Source: Aurelia coerulea
Lineage: Eukaryota; Cnidaria; Scyphozoa; Semaeostomeae; Ulmaridae
DNA length: 64,000 nucleotides
Direction of reading: 5' to 3'
Assembly (NCBI GenBank): GCA_039566865.1
Contig: CM076955.1
Location: forward strand, 11,423,001-11,487,000
This document shows positions 20,610 through 31,384 of this stretch, in pieces (positions within the stretch are counted from its first letter, which is position 1; each line of letters starts with the position of its first letter). Both the position numbers and the translations under genes were made by a program. Below the pieces are notes generated by a model. The model was not told the DNA's origin. It saw only the letters and a list, made by a program, of their open reading frames with translations, and searched no databases.

Positions 20610-21326
20610 CAGGGACATGGAGGGGAACATCACGTGAAAGCTTTACACAGAGCTTGGCTGGGAGTCACTAAGTTCTCGAAGGTGGAGTAGACGCCTGACT
20701 TTGTTTTATAAGATTATGACTAATCTCACCCCGTTGTAAACAAAGGAGCCAATCCCACCACTTCATGTGTCGAATTACTCCCTTCGCAATCAGGATGCTA
20801 TTTGGCAAAAAAAGGCAAGAACAGAAAAATTTCAATCTAGCTTCTGTCCAAACTGCATCTCCGAATGAAATAAACTTGATCCTAAAGTCAGGCTTGCACC
20901 GTCCGTTGCTGTTTTTAAGACAAAGCTTCTATCAATAATTCGCCCCCTCCAAAACCTGTATTTGGTATTCATGACCCGATAGGCCTATCATATCTTTCCC
21001 AAATAAGGGTCGGTCTCAGCAAACTAAACTTCCACAAATTCAAGCATAATTTTAGGGACACCGTAAACCCAATGTGCCCAACGCATGACGGTATTGAGGA
21101 TACGGAGCACTTTTTGTTGCTTTGCCCTTCATTTGACATTCAACGAGGAGATCTTCTCGCTGGAGTTTCAGATATACTACGACCATTTATTGAAATCACT
21201 AATCTTTCAAACGATCTTCTGATGCACCTTTTATTATATGGTAACCAAGACCTGTCTAATGACCTAAAAAGAAATATACTTGAACTTACTATACAATTCA
21301 TCCACAATACTGGTCGATTTGATTAA
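20590..21326 (+). pseudogene. LINE ORF2 C-terminal fragment after internal deletion
   Basis: Pieces recognisable in order: LYTELGWESLSSRRWSRRL, YSLRNQDAIW, FCPNCISE, LDPKVRLAPSVAVFKTKLL, then after a one-base shift near 20,950 VFGIHDPIGLSYLSQIRVGL, DGIEDTEHFLLLCPSF and a stop at 21,324-21,326. There are in-frame stops near 20,730 (TAA) and at about 20,865 (TGA where the relative at 16,146-16,724 has Trp). The C-terminal Cys/His pattern matches that of the antisense fragment. No catalytic reverse transcriptase motif remains. Confidence 0.7.
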
Positions 21327-21403
21327 GATCATATCAAATTTCAGTCACATGCCAATGCAACCACCAAGTGCCTTTAAGTAAATTTTCTTTTTGTCTGTAA
21401 TTT

Positions 21404-21490
21404 CTGTCTCACATTAGATGTCAGGTATGCTATCCAAATAAAAAAATTTTGGGCTATTACAGCCCCAACCTGACATCTAATGTTAGACAG
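21404..21490. repeat. Stem-loop near the LINE 3' end
   Basis: Two 23-base arms (21,404-21,426 and 21,468-21,490) with CATTAGATGTCAGGT / ACCTGACATCTAATG pair with one mismatch around a 41-base loop. It lies in the 3' untranslated region of the 2A LINE, or is a tiny palindromic insertion. Confidence 0.7.
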
Positions 21491-22432
21491 GCCACAGTAT
21501 AGTAAGCATCGTTTTTCTTTTTTAGTTGTTTGTAGCATTTATGCAAAGTTGTATGTAGTTAGCGTTTTTTAAACAATGCCATGGGGTAGTCATAGTCTTT
21601 TGCTCCTCGTGGCATCGTCCTTGTAGTATTGTAAAGTAGTTTGTGGTAGAGTAGCCAAGTTTTTAATTCTTTGAAAATGGAAAGAAAACATGAATTTTGC
21701 CCATGCAACTATTAACAAATGATAAAGTATCATCAGTGATCCTGCTTCCAATGTGAATTTCCATATTGCAGTTGTCAATAGCAATGTTCTTGAGTCGATG
21801 AAGGTACCTCTCGTTTTCGTCTGCAATCTTGAAAACAGCTTTTCGGATGCTCCTGATGCATCTATATGTATCTATGTAGTTTGTTTAACTTGCACATGAT
21901 TAAATAACATACAAATTACAGCTTGTTTTGACATGTAGGTTGGCTTTATGTAAAAATTGTTAGTCCGAAAGTTTTTTTGTCCGAAATTCTCGAAAAAGCG
22001 TCCGAAAGTTTTTTGTCCGAAGTTGTTTTTCCGAAACTTTTCCGTCCGAAAGTGCTTCAGGGGGAAAAAGGTAAAAAAGTATATAAATGGCAATGACTAC
22101 TTTTTGCTGTTTTAATCCACCGCAGTCATATTGTAACCCTCCATTGTTGATACATGTTTCTCGATCTGCAGCTCATCCTCTGCTACGGTCCGTATACGTC
22201 ACGTAACGATACAGACCTGCAGTTTTATCTCGAGTACCGAACAATCGCCCCATCCCCTTATTCATTGGTAAAAATGTTGCAGCCGTCCACCTTAAATGCA
22301 GCCCCCCCTCTCCCTTATTGATTCTTGACAAATTGAAACGATAGTGAATATAATTTCTGACTAGATTTAAAGAAGATACTTGTTTAAGGGGCATATGTCG
22401 CAATAGCAGTGGCACGCACGTACATATCACGT
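21491..22432. other. No gene; degenerate GTCCGAAAGTTT repeat
   Basis: The only structure is a run of about six imperfect GTCCGAAAGTTTTTT units at 21,953-22,050, plus a fragment resembling the CGTATATG minisatellite near 22,188-22,230. No coding sequence is recognised. Confidence 0.5.
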
Positions 22433-22857
22433 ATGGCCATTTGTTTGTGGCCATAACTCCGCAAATCCTGGAGATATTTTAACCGGCATCGAAACTTGTA
22501 CACCCAAACATTTGGGCCGGGTTGTTCAAGCCACGATTAGCGCTGATCTTGGATTAAGGGCGTGATTCTGTGGTCATTTGTAGAGTCCTAATCCAGTATT
22601 AGCCTAATACCAGTTTTGAACAACCGGGCCCTGGACAGTAGATTTTTCAAAAAAATCAAGAAATTTCAATCAGTTTTTTTTCCTGGTTGCGTTTATGAAG
22701 GTAGGTAAAATTTAGAAAAATCTTCACGGGATTCTTTTGTCTCCTTCGCTTTTTGGCCGTCTGATTGGCCCGTGAAAATTAGGCTTTGGCGGTTTCGGCC
22801 ATGGGCAACGAGCATTCGGTTATGTACAACGAATGGTTCCTATGCTGCGGGTATATG
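22433..22857. mobile_element. Mutator-like foldback M5, one arm
   Basis: This is the right arm of the M2' family: TCCTGGAGATATTTTAACCG, GGTAGGTAAAATTTAG, GGCCATGGGC, ending GGTTCCTATGCT beside the minisatellite at 22,857. The partner arm is not seen next to it. A 118-bp MITE interrupts it at 22,514-22,631. Confidence 0.6.
22514..22631. mobile_element. 118-bp MITE
   Basis: Ends GGGCCGGGTTGTTCAA and TTGAACAACCGGGCCC are inverted repeats. The interior contains ATTAGCGCTGATCTTGGATT with partially complementary sequence on the right. It interrupts arm M5, whose relatives are continuous at this point. The target duplication is unclear (TGG at both sides is possible). Confidence 0.7.
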
Positions 22858-23010
22858 CCACACCCGTATATGTAAGGCCCGTATATGTCACACTCGTATA
22901 TGTCACGCCCGTATATGTCCCGTTGCGTTACAAACCTGCAGTTTACTATGAAAGGCCCGTATATGTCACGCTCGTATGTGTCGCATTGCGTTACAGACCC
23001 GGGTGCAGCA
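22857..23010. repeat. CGTATATG minisatellite, second locus
   Basis: About eight degenerate CCCGTATATGTCAC units, in the opposite orientation to those at 5,225-7,110, then the same TTCCTAGG-rich sequence to about 23,125. Peptide repeats such as YVRPVYV on the plus strand are a by-product. Confidence 0.75.
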
Positions 23011-23511
23011 TTCCTAGGAATTTTGCTCTATTCCCCATCTTTTTTTATCCTAGGGATCCAAGGAAGCTAGGGAATTATTGCCCAGGAATTACCCAGAAAA
23101 ATCCTAGGATTTCCTAGGTATTTCCCAGTATTTTGGTATGGGTCACTCAGTTGAGCAGCGCCTGACATAACGATTTTCCTCAATTTCCTGAAGAAAATTG
23201 AGCTTGGCCACGATGTCGTCTTAGGCCGCGTGCTCATGGCTCATGGCCGAAACCTCCTAAGCCTCATCTTCACGGACCAATCAGACGGCGAATAAGCAAA
23301 GAAGACAAGAGAAGCCCGTGACAATATTTCTAAATTTTACCTACCTTCATAAAACGCACCCAGGACAAAAACTGCTTGAAATTCCCCGAAATCGTTTGAA
23401 GAAATCTACTCTCCAGATGTTTGGGTGTAGAAGTTGGATGCCGGTTAAAATATCTCCAGGATTGGCGGAGTTATGGCCTCTCCAATTCATACACAAATCG
23501 ATATGGCACTG

Positions 23512-23971
23512 CATTGCCCCTCGGTTGATCATCTTCGCAGAAACCTCCTTAGCCAGCTCTCAGAAATTCTGAGCTTGGATGTATCCAACTTTGATGACGA
23601 TTTCGTTTGCTCACTGATGTTGTATGGAAGTTCTGAACTTCCACACATTGTCAACAGACTGACTCTTGAAGCTACTTTGGAGTACATCAAATCATCCAGG
23701 CGTTTTGTTTCAATAGACTACGAAAATTGATATAGCCCTTGAAAACAGGAACTTCGTGCACTGTATCTGTATAGTTTATGCCTGTAGTGTTCTAGTCGTA
23801 TGTCTGTGTGTACTTCTGTTAATTTTGCTTTTTCCTCTTTTGTTGGAATATAGTCGTAAGAGAGAGACGGCCTGGAGGCACTAAATTCCTAACTCTTGAT
23901 AGATTCCTCGAGCCTGGACCTCAGAAGAATCTCTGGGTTGTTCATGTTGCTCGTCAAACCTTAAAGCGCCA
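23512..23971 (+). pseudogene. LINE ORF2 extreme C-terminus and 3'UTR
   Basis: The frame from about 23,512 encodes HCPSVDHLRRNLLSQLSEIL, LMLYGSSELP, LEATLEYIKSSRRF and stops at 23,728-23,730. It corresponds to the last part of ORF2 at 20,840-21,326. A 3' untranslated region of 240 bases leads into the pentanucleotide array at 23,972. The rest is missing. Confidence 0.65.
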
Positions 23972-24042
23972 TGATTTGATTTGATTTGATTTGATTTGAT
24001 TTGATTTGATTTGATTTGATTTGATTTGATTTGATTTGATTT
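23972..24042. repeat. (TGATT)n pentanucleotide array shared by two LINE tails
   Basis: About 14 copies of TGATT. It is the 3' tail of the plus-strand LINE ending at 23,971 and also, as AATCA, the tail of the minus-strand LINE at 24,043-25,334. Confidence 0.9.
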
Positions 24043-25334
24043 TAACTTCTTCAGGCACGGTAGCCACGTCAGTCAAAGGACTGATTTACAGTGGGCCGTG
24101 CAAATACATACAATAACTAAATTAAAAGAAAAGCATACAAAATTAAATAATCTTATTTACAAAACAATCTAATAAGCAAATCAAAAGTAATGCATGAAAG
24201 AGAGAATCAGCATTCGCTGTTGGTATTGCTGATTCTCTTTTTGAATGCTTTCATAAATTTTTGATGATTTGATTTCAATGGAAGATCGTTCTACAATTTA
24301 GCACCCTTATACGAGAAGCTCTTTTGTCCGAAGGCCGATTTGCGATGAGGAACGGCCAAATCTGTTTTGGTATTGCGCAGTTCTCTCTTACATGAATCGG
24401 ATAGCCTGACGAACATTTCTGTTAGGTAAGTGGGAGCTAGGTCATTTACCGACTTGTACACCATTTTTAAAGTTTCTGAATTGATAAGCTCGTTGATGGT
24501 GGGCCAACCATGTTTTCTAATGATGGGTAGAGCTGAAGCATCATAAGCACTGTTTGTGACTATTCTTGCCGCCCTATTTTGGAGTTTTTGCAACCTATTT
24601 ATAGCATTGATGCCAGAAACTCCCCACACCGGGCAGCTATATCTGAGGCAGGGTTCCACTAAACTTCTGTACATTTTCTGTACAGTAACAATGGGTAGAT
24701 ACTTTTTGGAGAAACGTAGCATCCCTAATCCTCGTGAAACCTTTTTCGTCACTGCTGAAATTTGCTCGTCCCAGCTCAAATGTTTATCAACAATTACCCC
24801 AAGGTATTTTATATTTTCTACGAGGGCAACATTCTCCTCACCCACCATGAAAGTGGGCTTTGCTACTCTATCATCACTTATATCTTTCAGTCGCTTTCTG
24901 CTGCCAACAACAAGACTTTGTGTTTTAGCAACATTAAGGGACAATTTATTACCTTGTAGCCAAGATTTCAAGTTACCCAAGTCATCGTTGACGCAATCGT
25001 TAATATGCGTAACTGAATCCGATGAAAACATAAGGCTTGTGTCGTCAGCATACATATTAACATCACAATGTTTCATATGTAGATGAAGGTCATTGATATA
25101 TATGATAAATAGCAGAGGCCCTAGACAGGACCCTTGCGGTACTCCACAGGTTATAGATTCGATATTTGAAAGCTTCCCATTTACCTTACAGCACTGCCAA
25201 TCACAATGGCGAATTGTGTGCTCTTGGGCTGTCCCTCTCTTACGACTATTCTTGGAACGATCTAAATTTAAATTGTAAGTGCCATACATAATGGGAACTC
25301 GCTGACTATAAGTCCTTTCCACTATGGATGGCAC
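24043..25334 (-). pseudogene. 5'-truncated LINE reverse transcriptase, one nonsense change
   Basis: The minus-strand frame carries CGVPQGSCLGPLLFIIYIND, catalytic MYADDTSLM, the NIKYLGVIVDKHLSWDEQI thumb segment and a C-terminal FSYKGAKL. A TAG at about 24,288-24,290 replaces the expected Trp, after which the frame continues (NDLPLKSNHQKFMKAFKKRI) to the natural stop at 24,209-24,207. Endonuclease and N-terminal reverse transcriptase are absent. The 3' untranslated part ends in the shared TGATT array. CR1/Jockey-group style, assigned by eye. Confidence 0.7.
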
Positions 25335-25514
25335 GTAGTTAATTAGCCTTGTTGTTTTTGTAAATAGTTGTTGTTTTTAAATGAATAAAGAAAAAAAATA
25401 TGGCACTGAACCTTGAACAATAGAAATTCTGGCCGTGAGACAATAGTAATGGCAATAGTGATTGTTATTGCCTCTCCAATAGACAAAATCGGTGAAGGCT
25501 TGTCAAGGCCTGTT

Positions 25515-25608
25515 CATCTACATCTACATCTACATCTACATCTACATCTACATCTACATCTACATCTACATCTACATCTACATCTACATCTACATCTACA
25601 CCTACATG
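25515..25608. repeat. (CATCTA)n hexanucleotide array
   Basis: About 15 perfect copies of the hexamer. On the minus strand (TAGATG)n it is the 3' tail of the LINE fragment at 25,609-26,290. The resulting His-Leu and Arg-Cys repeat frames are not genes. Confidence 0.9.
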
Positions 25609-26290
25609 GGTAAATCAGCAACCTCAATGCTGAGGGCTCCGCTGATGAAATAAGATTGGTCGCTGCATGTACAGCCGTTTGATAAAATTTGGTTGAATTG
25701 AAATACAAGGAAGAAAGCAACTGGTTGATGGTTAACTGAGCTTACATGCAGGGACCTAAAGTATTTAAAAACGAAAGAAAAAGGTGATTAATTAGTAAAC
25801 AAACAATTTAAGTTTAAAATATTATTATACTGTTGACAAGAGTGTCTTAAATGAGTCCATGGTTGATGCTTTCACTGTGTGGTTTGGAAGAATGTTCCAG
25901 TCCTTTATGGTGCGTGGGAAAAATGAATAATTGAAATAGTCTGGGCCTGTCCTAGGCAGGATGAATGCGAAGTCACTATATTTCCTATTTTGTCTGAGAC
26001 ACGGTTTTAAATAGTTTGTACCGTTGATTGCAACTAGCGAATTAGTTATCTTGTATATCATTGCGAGTCTTACACGCTTTCTTCGCTCCTCTAGGCACTT
26101 CCATCCAAGCTCATTTAACATTTCAGTCACACTTGCAGAGTAACGATATCGATTTAGAACATATCTTGCAGCTCTCCTCTGTATCACTTCTAACTTGTCA
26201 ATATTCTTTTTGGTATATGGATCCCAAACAGGTACTGTATATTCAAGGTGATGACAAACAAGACTGCTGTAGGCAGTAAATTTCAACTGC
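25609..26290 (-). pseudogene. LINE ORF2 C-terminal fragment
   Basis: The minus-strand frame (to a stop at about 25,825) encodes YSSLVCHHLEYTVPVWDPYT, KLEVIQRRAARYVLNRY, ELGWKCLEERRKRVRLAMIY and PRTIKDWNILPNHTV, the thumb and C-terminal region of a LINE reverse transcriptase. The catalytic motifs lie beyond the truncation at about 26,290. It is a different LINE from the neighbour at 24,043-25,334, and its tail is the CATCTA array. Confidence 0.65.
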
Positions 26291-26676
26291 ACCCCGGGGG
26301 GGTTACTTAGTATATTTGTCCGACGGGGATGTGCCGTTTTTAAGGGTATCGTTTTCACCAATTTTTTCTAGCACAGGGTATCAAAATGAGGCAATTTTTC
26401 TAGAGCAGGTTGCCAAAACATGTCAAAGGGGAATATTCTGCTAGATCGGGTCGTTTTTCGGTCAAATTTCATGCTTTTGAGTATACTTTTTCACCAATTG
26501 TTTCTAGAGCAGGTTATCATTTTGAGCGAAAAATTCTGGAGCAGGGTAAAAAAAAATTTTTTCGTGGGCACACCCCCGTACAAATTTAAGTCAAGTATAT
26601 ATGCATGTTTATATGCACATTCCAGTCAAGCTGGTTTGTCGGGTAAGACCAAGATATTTTGATGATATGACTCGCT
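26291..26676. repeat. Degenerate repeat of CTAGAGCAGGGTATC units
   Basis: Starts CCCCGGGGGGGTTACTTAG. Five imperfect units such as TTTTCTAGAGCAGGTTGCC and TCTAGAGCAGGTTATC follow, then GGGCACACCCCCGTAC. This resembles the G/C-rich terminus of a DNA transposon with subterminal repeats. No partner end was found. Confidence 0.45.
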
Positions 26677-26708
26677 CCTGTTTACGCCACTTCAAGGCAG
26701 GGAATAAA

Positions 26709-29544
26709 ACGACAACGAGGTTAAAATCAACGGTTACAATATATATCGGAATGACCCCAAGAGAAATGGCGGAGGGGTTGCTATACATGTGAAATAAAGT
26801 TTGCCACCCCCATTTGTTCAAATGAGAAGTGATAAACTAGAACTCATTTCACTTGAAATAAAACAAAATCATGCTAAGACATTTCTAGTTGTCTGCTGGT
26901 ATCGACCTCCAACAGCTGGAGTTGATGATACTGCTTTCAAAAATCTGAGGGATGTCTTAATAAACCTTGAGAAAGAAAACAAAGAAATAATTCTTATCGG
27001 CGATACTAACTGCGACCTCAAAAATAAGCAGAATAAAAATGCAAAAAAATTAAATATGATCTACTCTGAATTTCAGCTTAAGCAGCTGATAAAGGATTAT
27101 ACGAGGGTTGCAGTTACAAATAATGAGCTAAATGAGCAAACTGTTACTAAAACGCTGATAGACCATTTCTCTTCCTCCTGCCCGAAATATATTTTACATT
27201 CGGATGTACTGAAGATTGGAATGGTAGACCACTATCTGGTGTATGGCATACGAAAAATCAATGCCTGGCGGCAAAATGAAAATAAGAAACCAAAAATTTT
27301 CGAGACCAGAAATCTAAAGAAGTATGACAGGTCCCTTTTTCGCAATGACTTACAACAGGTAGATTGGGAAACCATTCTCAACACATGCAACAACAATTGT
27401 AATGAAATGACTACCACATTTCAGGAGATCTTCCAGACAATTTTAGACATGCATGCACCAATGAAAAAAAGAGGCTGCACTCCCAAACAGCACCCTGGAT
27501 GACACCTCCCATTAGAGAATCAATGATAAAAAGGGATGCTGCTAAAAAAGACGCTGAAAGATCTCCTGCAATGTGGAATTCATATAAAAATCTTCGTAAT
27601 CAAGTAACAAAGAGTATCCGCGAAGCAATACGATCGCACTATCAGGATTTAATAAAAGAGAATAGAGATAACCCAAAAAGGATGTGGAAAGCTATCAACA
27701 AGGTGCTCGATAAGGACTCTGGCTCTACGGAGATTTCGAGCCTTGATGTGCAGGGTAAAGCACTAACGAAGAAACGCGACATTGCCCAAGCACTTAATCA
27801 TCACTTTGTCACTGTAGGCCCTAAATTATCGAGCAAAATTGAGTCGCGGCCGGGTGACAACCCTGTTAGTCGCTTTAAAAGCCAAACAAACGATATGATT
27901 TTCACACCAACTGATGACACCACTGTCCTGAAGGCCATTAAAAAATCTTAAAAATGGCAAGGCACCTGGACCTGATAAAGTCTCTACAATGCTTGTTAAG
28001 GTGCTGCAGACTTCATCTGTAAACCATTGGTGATGATCTATAATTCTTCCATGGAATCTGGGGTTTTCCCAGACTTTAGGAAATTAGCAAGGGTGACCCC
28101 AATTTTCAAAGCTGGCAACAAAAATGACGCAAACAATTATAGGCCCATCTCAATCATTTCTGTTTTTGCAAGGATATTTGAAAAAATTGTGCACGATCAG
28201 CTGCATAATTTTTTAACAACAAACAATATCCTGACACCGAGTCAATCTGCTTTCCGTAAACTTCATTCCACGATAACATCCTTGACAAATTGCACTGATA
28301 ACTGGTATGGAAACATTGACAAAAAGCAATTGAATTTGTCGGTGTTTCTTGATCTGAAGAAAGCCTTTGATACTGTAGATCACGAAATAATGGTTGAGAA
28401 ATTGAACGCCATTGGTGTCAGAGGTATTTCAGGTGACTGGTTTGCCTCCTACTTGAATAATAGGAAACAGTACTGTTCTTTAGGTGATCAAAAATCCAGT
28501 GATAGTTTAGTTGCATGTGGCATTCCCCAAGGATCTTGTCTGGGCCCGCTCTTATTCATCATCTATCTAAATGATATTGAAAATTGCCTTAAGCTCTCTG
28601 AAGCGGGTTTGTACGCAGATGACACACATGTGACTTTCACGTCAGATAGCAAAGAACAGCTTCTTGAAAATGCACGGGAGGAAATGACGAATATTTCGGA
28701 GTGGATGAGAATTAACAAACTAAGCATTAATCCACAAAAAACCGAATACATGTTAATTGGGCACCCACGAAGAACGAACAAGATATCATCCCATGAGCCA
28801 CTTACGTTGAATGGCTCAGAAATTAAGCATTTTAAGGAGACAAAATCGCTATGTATAATTGTTGATGGGGGATTAAATTGGAACGAACAATTCAAGAAAG
28901 TTAAAGGGAAAAGCTAATGAAAATCATTCCGCAATCCCAGCTGGTTAACATTTACCATGCCCTTGTGGAGAGTCATTTACGATATGCAAACGTCATTTGG
29001 GGGTCTCTCCAACACAAAAGTAGAAGCCCTTCAACGTCTTCAAAACAGAGCACATTCTATTATAGAAAGGGCAAAAATCATAGATCAGTGGTCTAGTGAC
29101 CAAACTAATAAAATTTGACCGATCGGTTATGACCTATAAGATGATGAATAAGATTTGCCCTGAAAGCCTTTGGGATAGATATCAAACAAGAAACAAGCAC
29201 TCAAATAATAAAACAAGAAACTGCACGGATATTCAAATTCCGAGATATAATCTTGAGTATTCAAAGAAAAGCTTTCATTATTCGGGTCTGAAAGCTTGGA
29301 ACGAGATCCCTACTACCATCAGGGAGCTCTCTACTTTGCAACAATTTAAAAAACACCTCAAAATACATTTGAGGAGCTGAATTCAACTCAAACACGACTC
29401 CCTGGAAGATCAGCCCCACCCTAGAACGATGAATTTTATTTTTTATATAATTTTTGTAGGGTTTGTAGTTTTGTATATTAAGTTTTGCTGAAGGGATTTT
29501 ATCGTGTATAAATAATGTATATAACAATAAATAATAATAATAAT
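26709..29544 (+). pseudogene. Nearly full-length LINE ORF2 with several frameshifts
   Basis: Domains in order: endonuclease remnants (FLVVCWYRPPTAGVDD, IGDTNCDL, MVDHYLVYG), a linker (PPIRESMIKRDAAKK), then the reverse transcriptase with NGKAPGPDK, NNYRPISIISVFARIFEKIV, FLDLKKAFDTVDHEIM, GIPQGSCLGPLLFIIYLND and GLYADDTHV, and a C-terminus with YSGLKAWNEIPTTIREL. Damage: a TAA near 26,791, and frame changes near 27,490, 27,945, 28,020 and 28,912, with more beyond. The 3' end is an (AAT)n tail at about 29,524-29,544. It inserted into foldback M4. Confidence 0.75.
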
Positions 29545-29825
29545 AACCTCTTGATAAAACCTCTTTTGAATTTTATAACTTATTTCACAACAAGAAAGCT
29601 TGTGCCATGATTGCAAAAAGTAATACAATACAAAAACTTCCCCAGAGTATTGCCACATGACTGGGAATGCACAAACAAGCCTTTTGTAGACTTTTTCAAT
29701 TCAGATAGAAACCGTAGGTGCACTAAATCTTGAACAAATGAAAATTTAGCAGAAAGACAATAGCAAGAACAATTGAAAACGCAGATTTTGGCGTTTTTGG
29801 GTTGTTCTTACAACAAACACTATTG

Positions 29826-31030
29826 ATATAAGGTCACATTATACCGAGGTGAACAGCCAAATTTCTAGTGGCCAGACAGTCAAATATGGGGTACCTCAAG
29901 GATCGTTATTAGGTCCACGGCTTTTTAAGATGTATGTAAATGACTTGCCGGCATGTACAAAAGAAGGTTATCTACAAATATTTGCTGACGATACAACAGC
30001 GTATTTCAAAAGAGAAAACATAGAAGGAGTCATTGATGGCCTGAACAGAATAGCCGCAGACCTGCATAAATGGTGTCAAAGAAACAAAATGACAGTGAAT
30101 AGGGAGAAAACGGAAGTCATGATCATCATAGCAGCAACATTTATTGGTCCTTTGAGGCCAGTTTTATTTGGCGAGAAAGAATTAAGAGTGGTCACAACGG
30201 CGAAATGTCTAGGAGTGACAATAGATAATAACATGACTTGGAAAAATCAAATAAAAAAGGTTTCCAACTCATATAACGCAAAATTATCACAACTAAGGAG
30301 AATAAGGTATTTACCAAGACACGTATTAGAAACAATCTATTACAAATGCATCATATCAGCCATAACATATTGTATAGCGGTTTGGGGGACATGTACACCA
30401 GCGATGTTCGAGGAGCTAGAGAAAAAGCACATAAGAGCAGCAAAGCTCATTTACAATATACACAACACAGAATTATCAGCAGAACAAGTGTTGCAAAAAG
30501 TGAATTGGAGATCATTCGGTTATATATACAAAAAGAGACTACTTACGATTATGCATGATATCTATTACGGAAGGACACACCCTGATGTACTAGAGCTGTT
30601 CAGAAAAAGTGGTCATAATAAGACACGATCAAGGAACAACTTCGAAATAATAACCAAAAACAGAAATTGCAAGAAACTCCATCAGATACAGAGGACCGCA
30701 GGCTTGGAACTCATTGACAAATGACAAGAGAGAGTGCACAAATAAAGATACGTTTAAAATGAAATTGAAACATTATAACAACCTTGATAACATTAGCTTT
30801 TCAAAAGAAACGAGTTGTATAAAGAAAAGAAAAAGTGACTATTTTTATTTCTAAAAAGAACAAAAAATACTTTACGTTATTTTTGCACAAATTACATTAG
30901 GTTTTCATTAACTCTTTTTTTTCACTTCATAACATTAATAATTAGTTTAGATGGCAGGTCCACATCAGCTCTTGAGCTGCCTTTTCCAACCTGCCTTAAT
31001 GAAATAAAGAATGTATGTATGTATGTATAT
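29826..31030 (+). pseudogene. 5'-truncated LINE reverse transcriptase with (ATGT)n tail
   Basis: The frame opens in the fingers/palm with KYGVPQGSLLGPRLF, catalytic IFADDTTAYF, AKCLGVTIDNNMTWKNQIKK and a thumb region. Near 30,680 a one-base shift leads to another frame that continues RGPQAWNSLTNDKRECTNKD and stops at about 30,854. The 3' end is (ATGT)n at 31,006-31,027. Exact 8-bp duplication CACTATTG on both sides. It is distinct from the LINE at 26,709-29,544. Confidence 0.75.
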
Positions 31031-31384
31031 CACTATTGTCTCTCGGTCAAATGTCTATTGTTCAAGGTTCAGTGCCTTGTCAGTTTGTGTGCGAATTGGA
31101 GAGGCCATAACTCCACTAAACCTGGTGACATTTTAACCGGCATCCACACTTGTATACCCAAAACAAGTGAAGAGAAGATTTCTTCAAAAAATGAGGGAAA
31201 TTTCAAGCAGTTTTTTGTCCTGGCTGCGTTTTATGAAGGCAGGTAAAATTTAGAAAAATCTTCACGGGTTTCTTTTATATTCTTCGTTTATTAGCCATCT
31301 GATTGGTCCGTGAAAATGAGGCTTTGGAGGTTTCGGCTATGGGTCACAAGCATGTGGCCCAAGATGACATCTGATTCATATGCT

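Larger units (their letters stand above)
13841..21330 (+). mobile_element. 2A-bearing LINE with repeated 5'UTR, broken by nested insertions
   Basis: Order along the element: monomer 1 of a 213-bp 5'UTR repeat (13,841-13,877 plus 15,579-15,755), monomer 2 (16,794-17,006), ORF1 (17,022-18,775), a spacer, ORF2 start with 2A motif and endonuclease (19,890-about 20,575), then the ORF2 C-terminus (about 20,590-21,326). Three later insertions are bounded by target duplications: foldback M3 in monomer 1, an antisense LINE 3' fragment between the monomers, and an hAT-like element in ORF1. The reverse transcriptase between the ORF2 halves is deleted, so the copy is dead. Confidence 0.75.
23212..31384. 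mobile_element. Mutator-like foldback M4, split by four insertions
   Basis: Pieces that join in the order seen in the intact 976-bp relative M2': 23,212-23,511; 25,398-25,514; 26,677-26,708; 29,545-29,825; and 31,031-31,384. Between them lie LINE-derived insertions, three with target duplications: ATATGGCACTG (23,501-23,511 / 25,398-25,408), CCTGTT (25,509-25,514 / 26,677-26,682) and CACTATTG (29,818-29,825 / 31,031-31,038). Its left end is truncated or diverged. Confidence 0.7.

Noticed and set aside
25413..25720. Frames of His-Leu and Arg-Cys repeats on opposite strands
   Set aside because: They are translations of the perfect CATCTA hexanucleotide array, a LINE tail.
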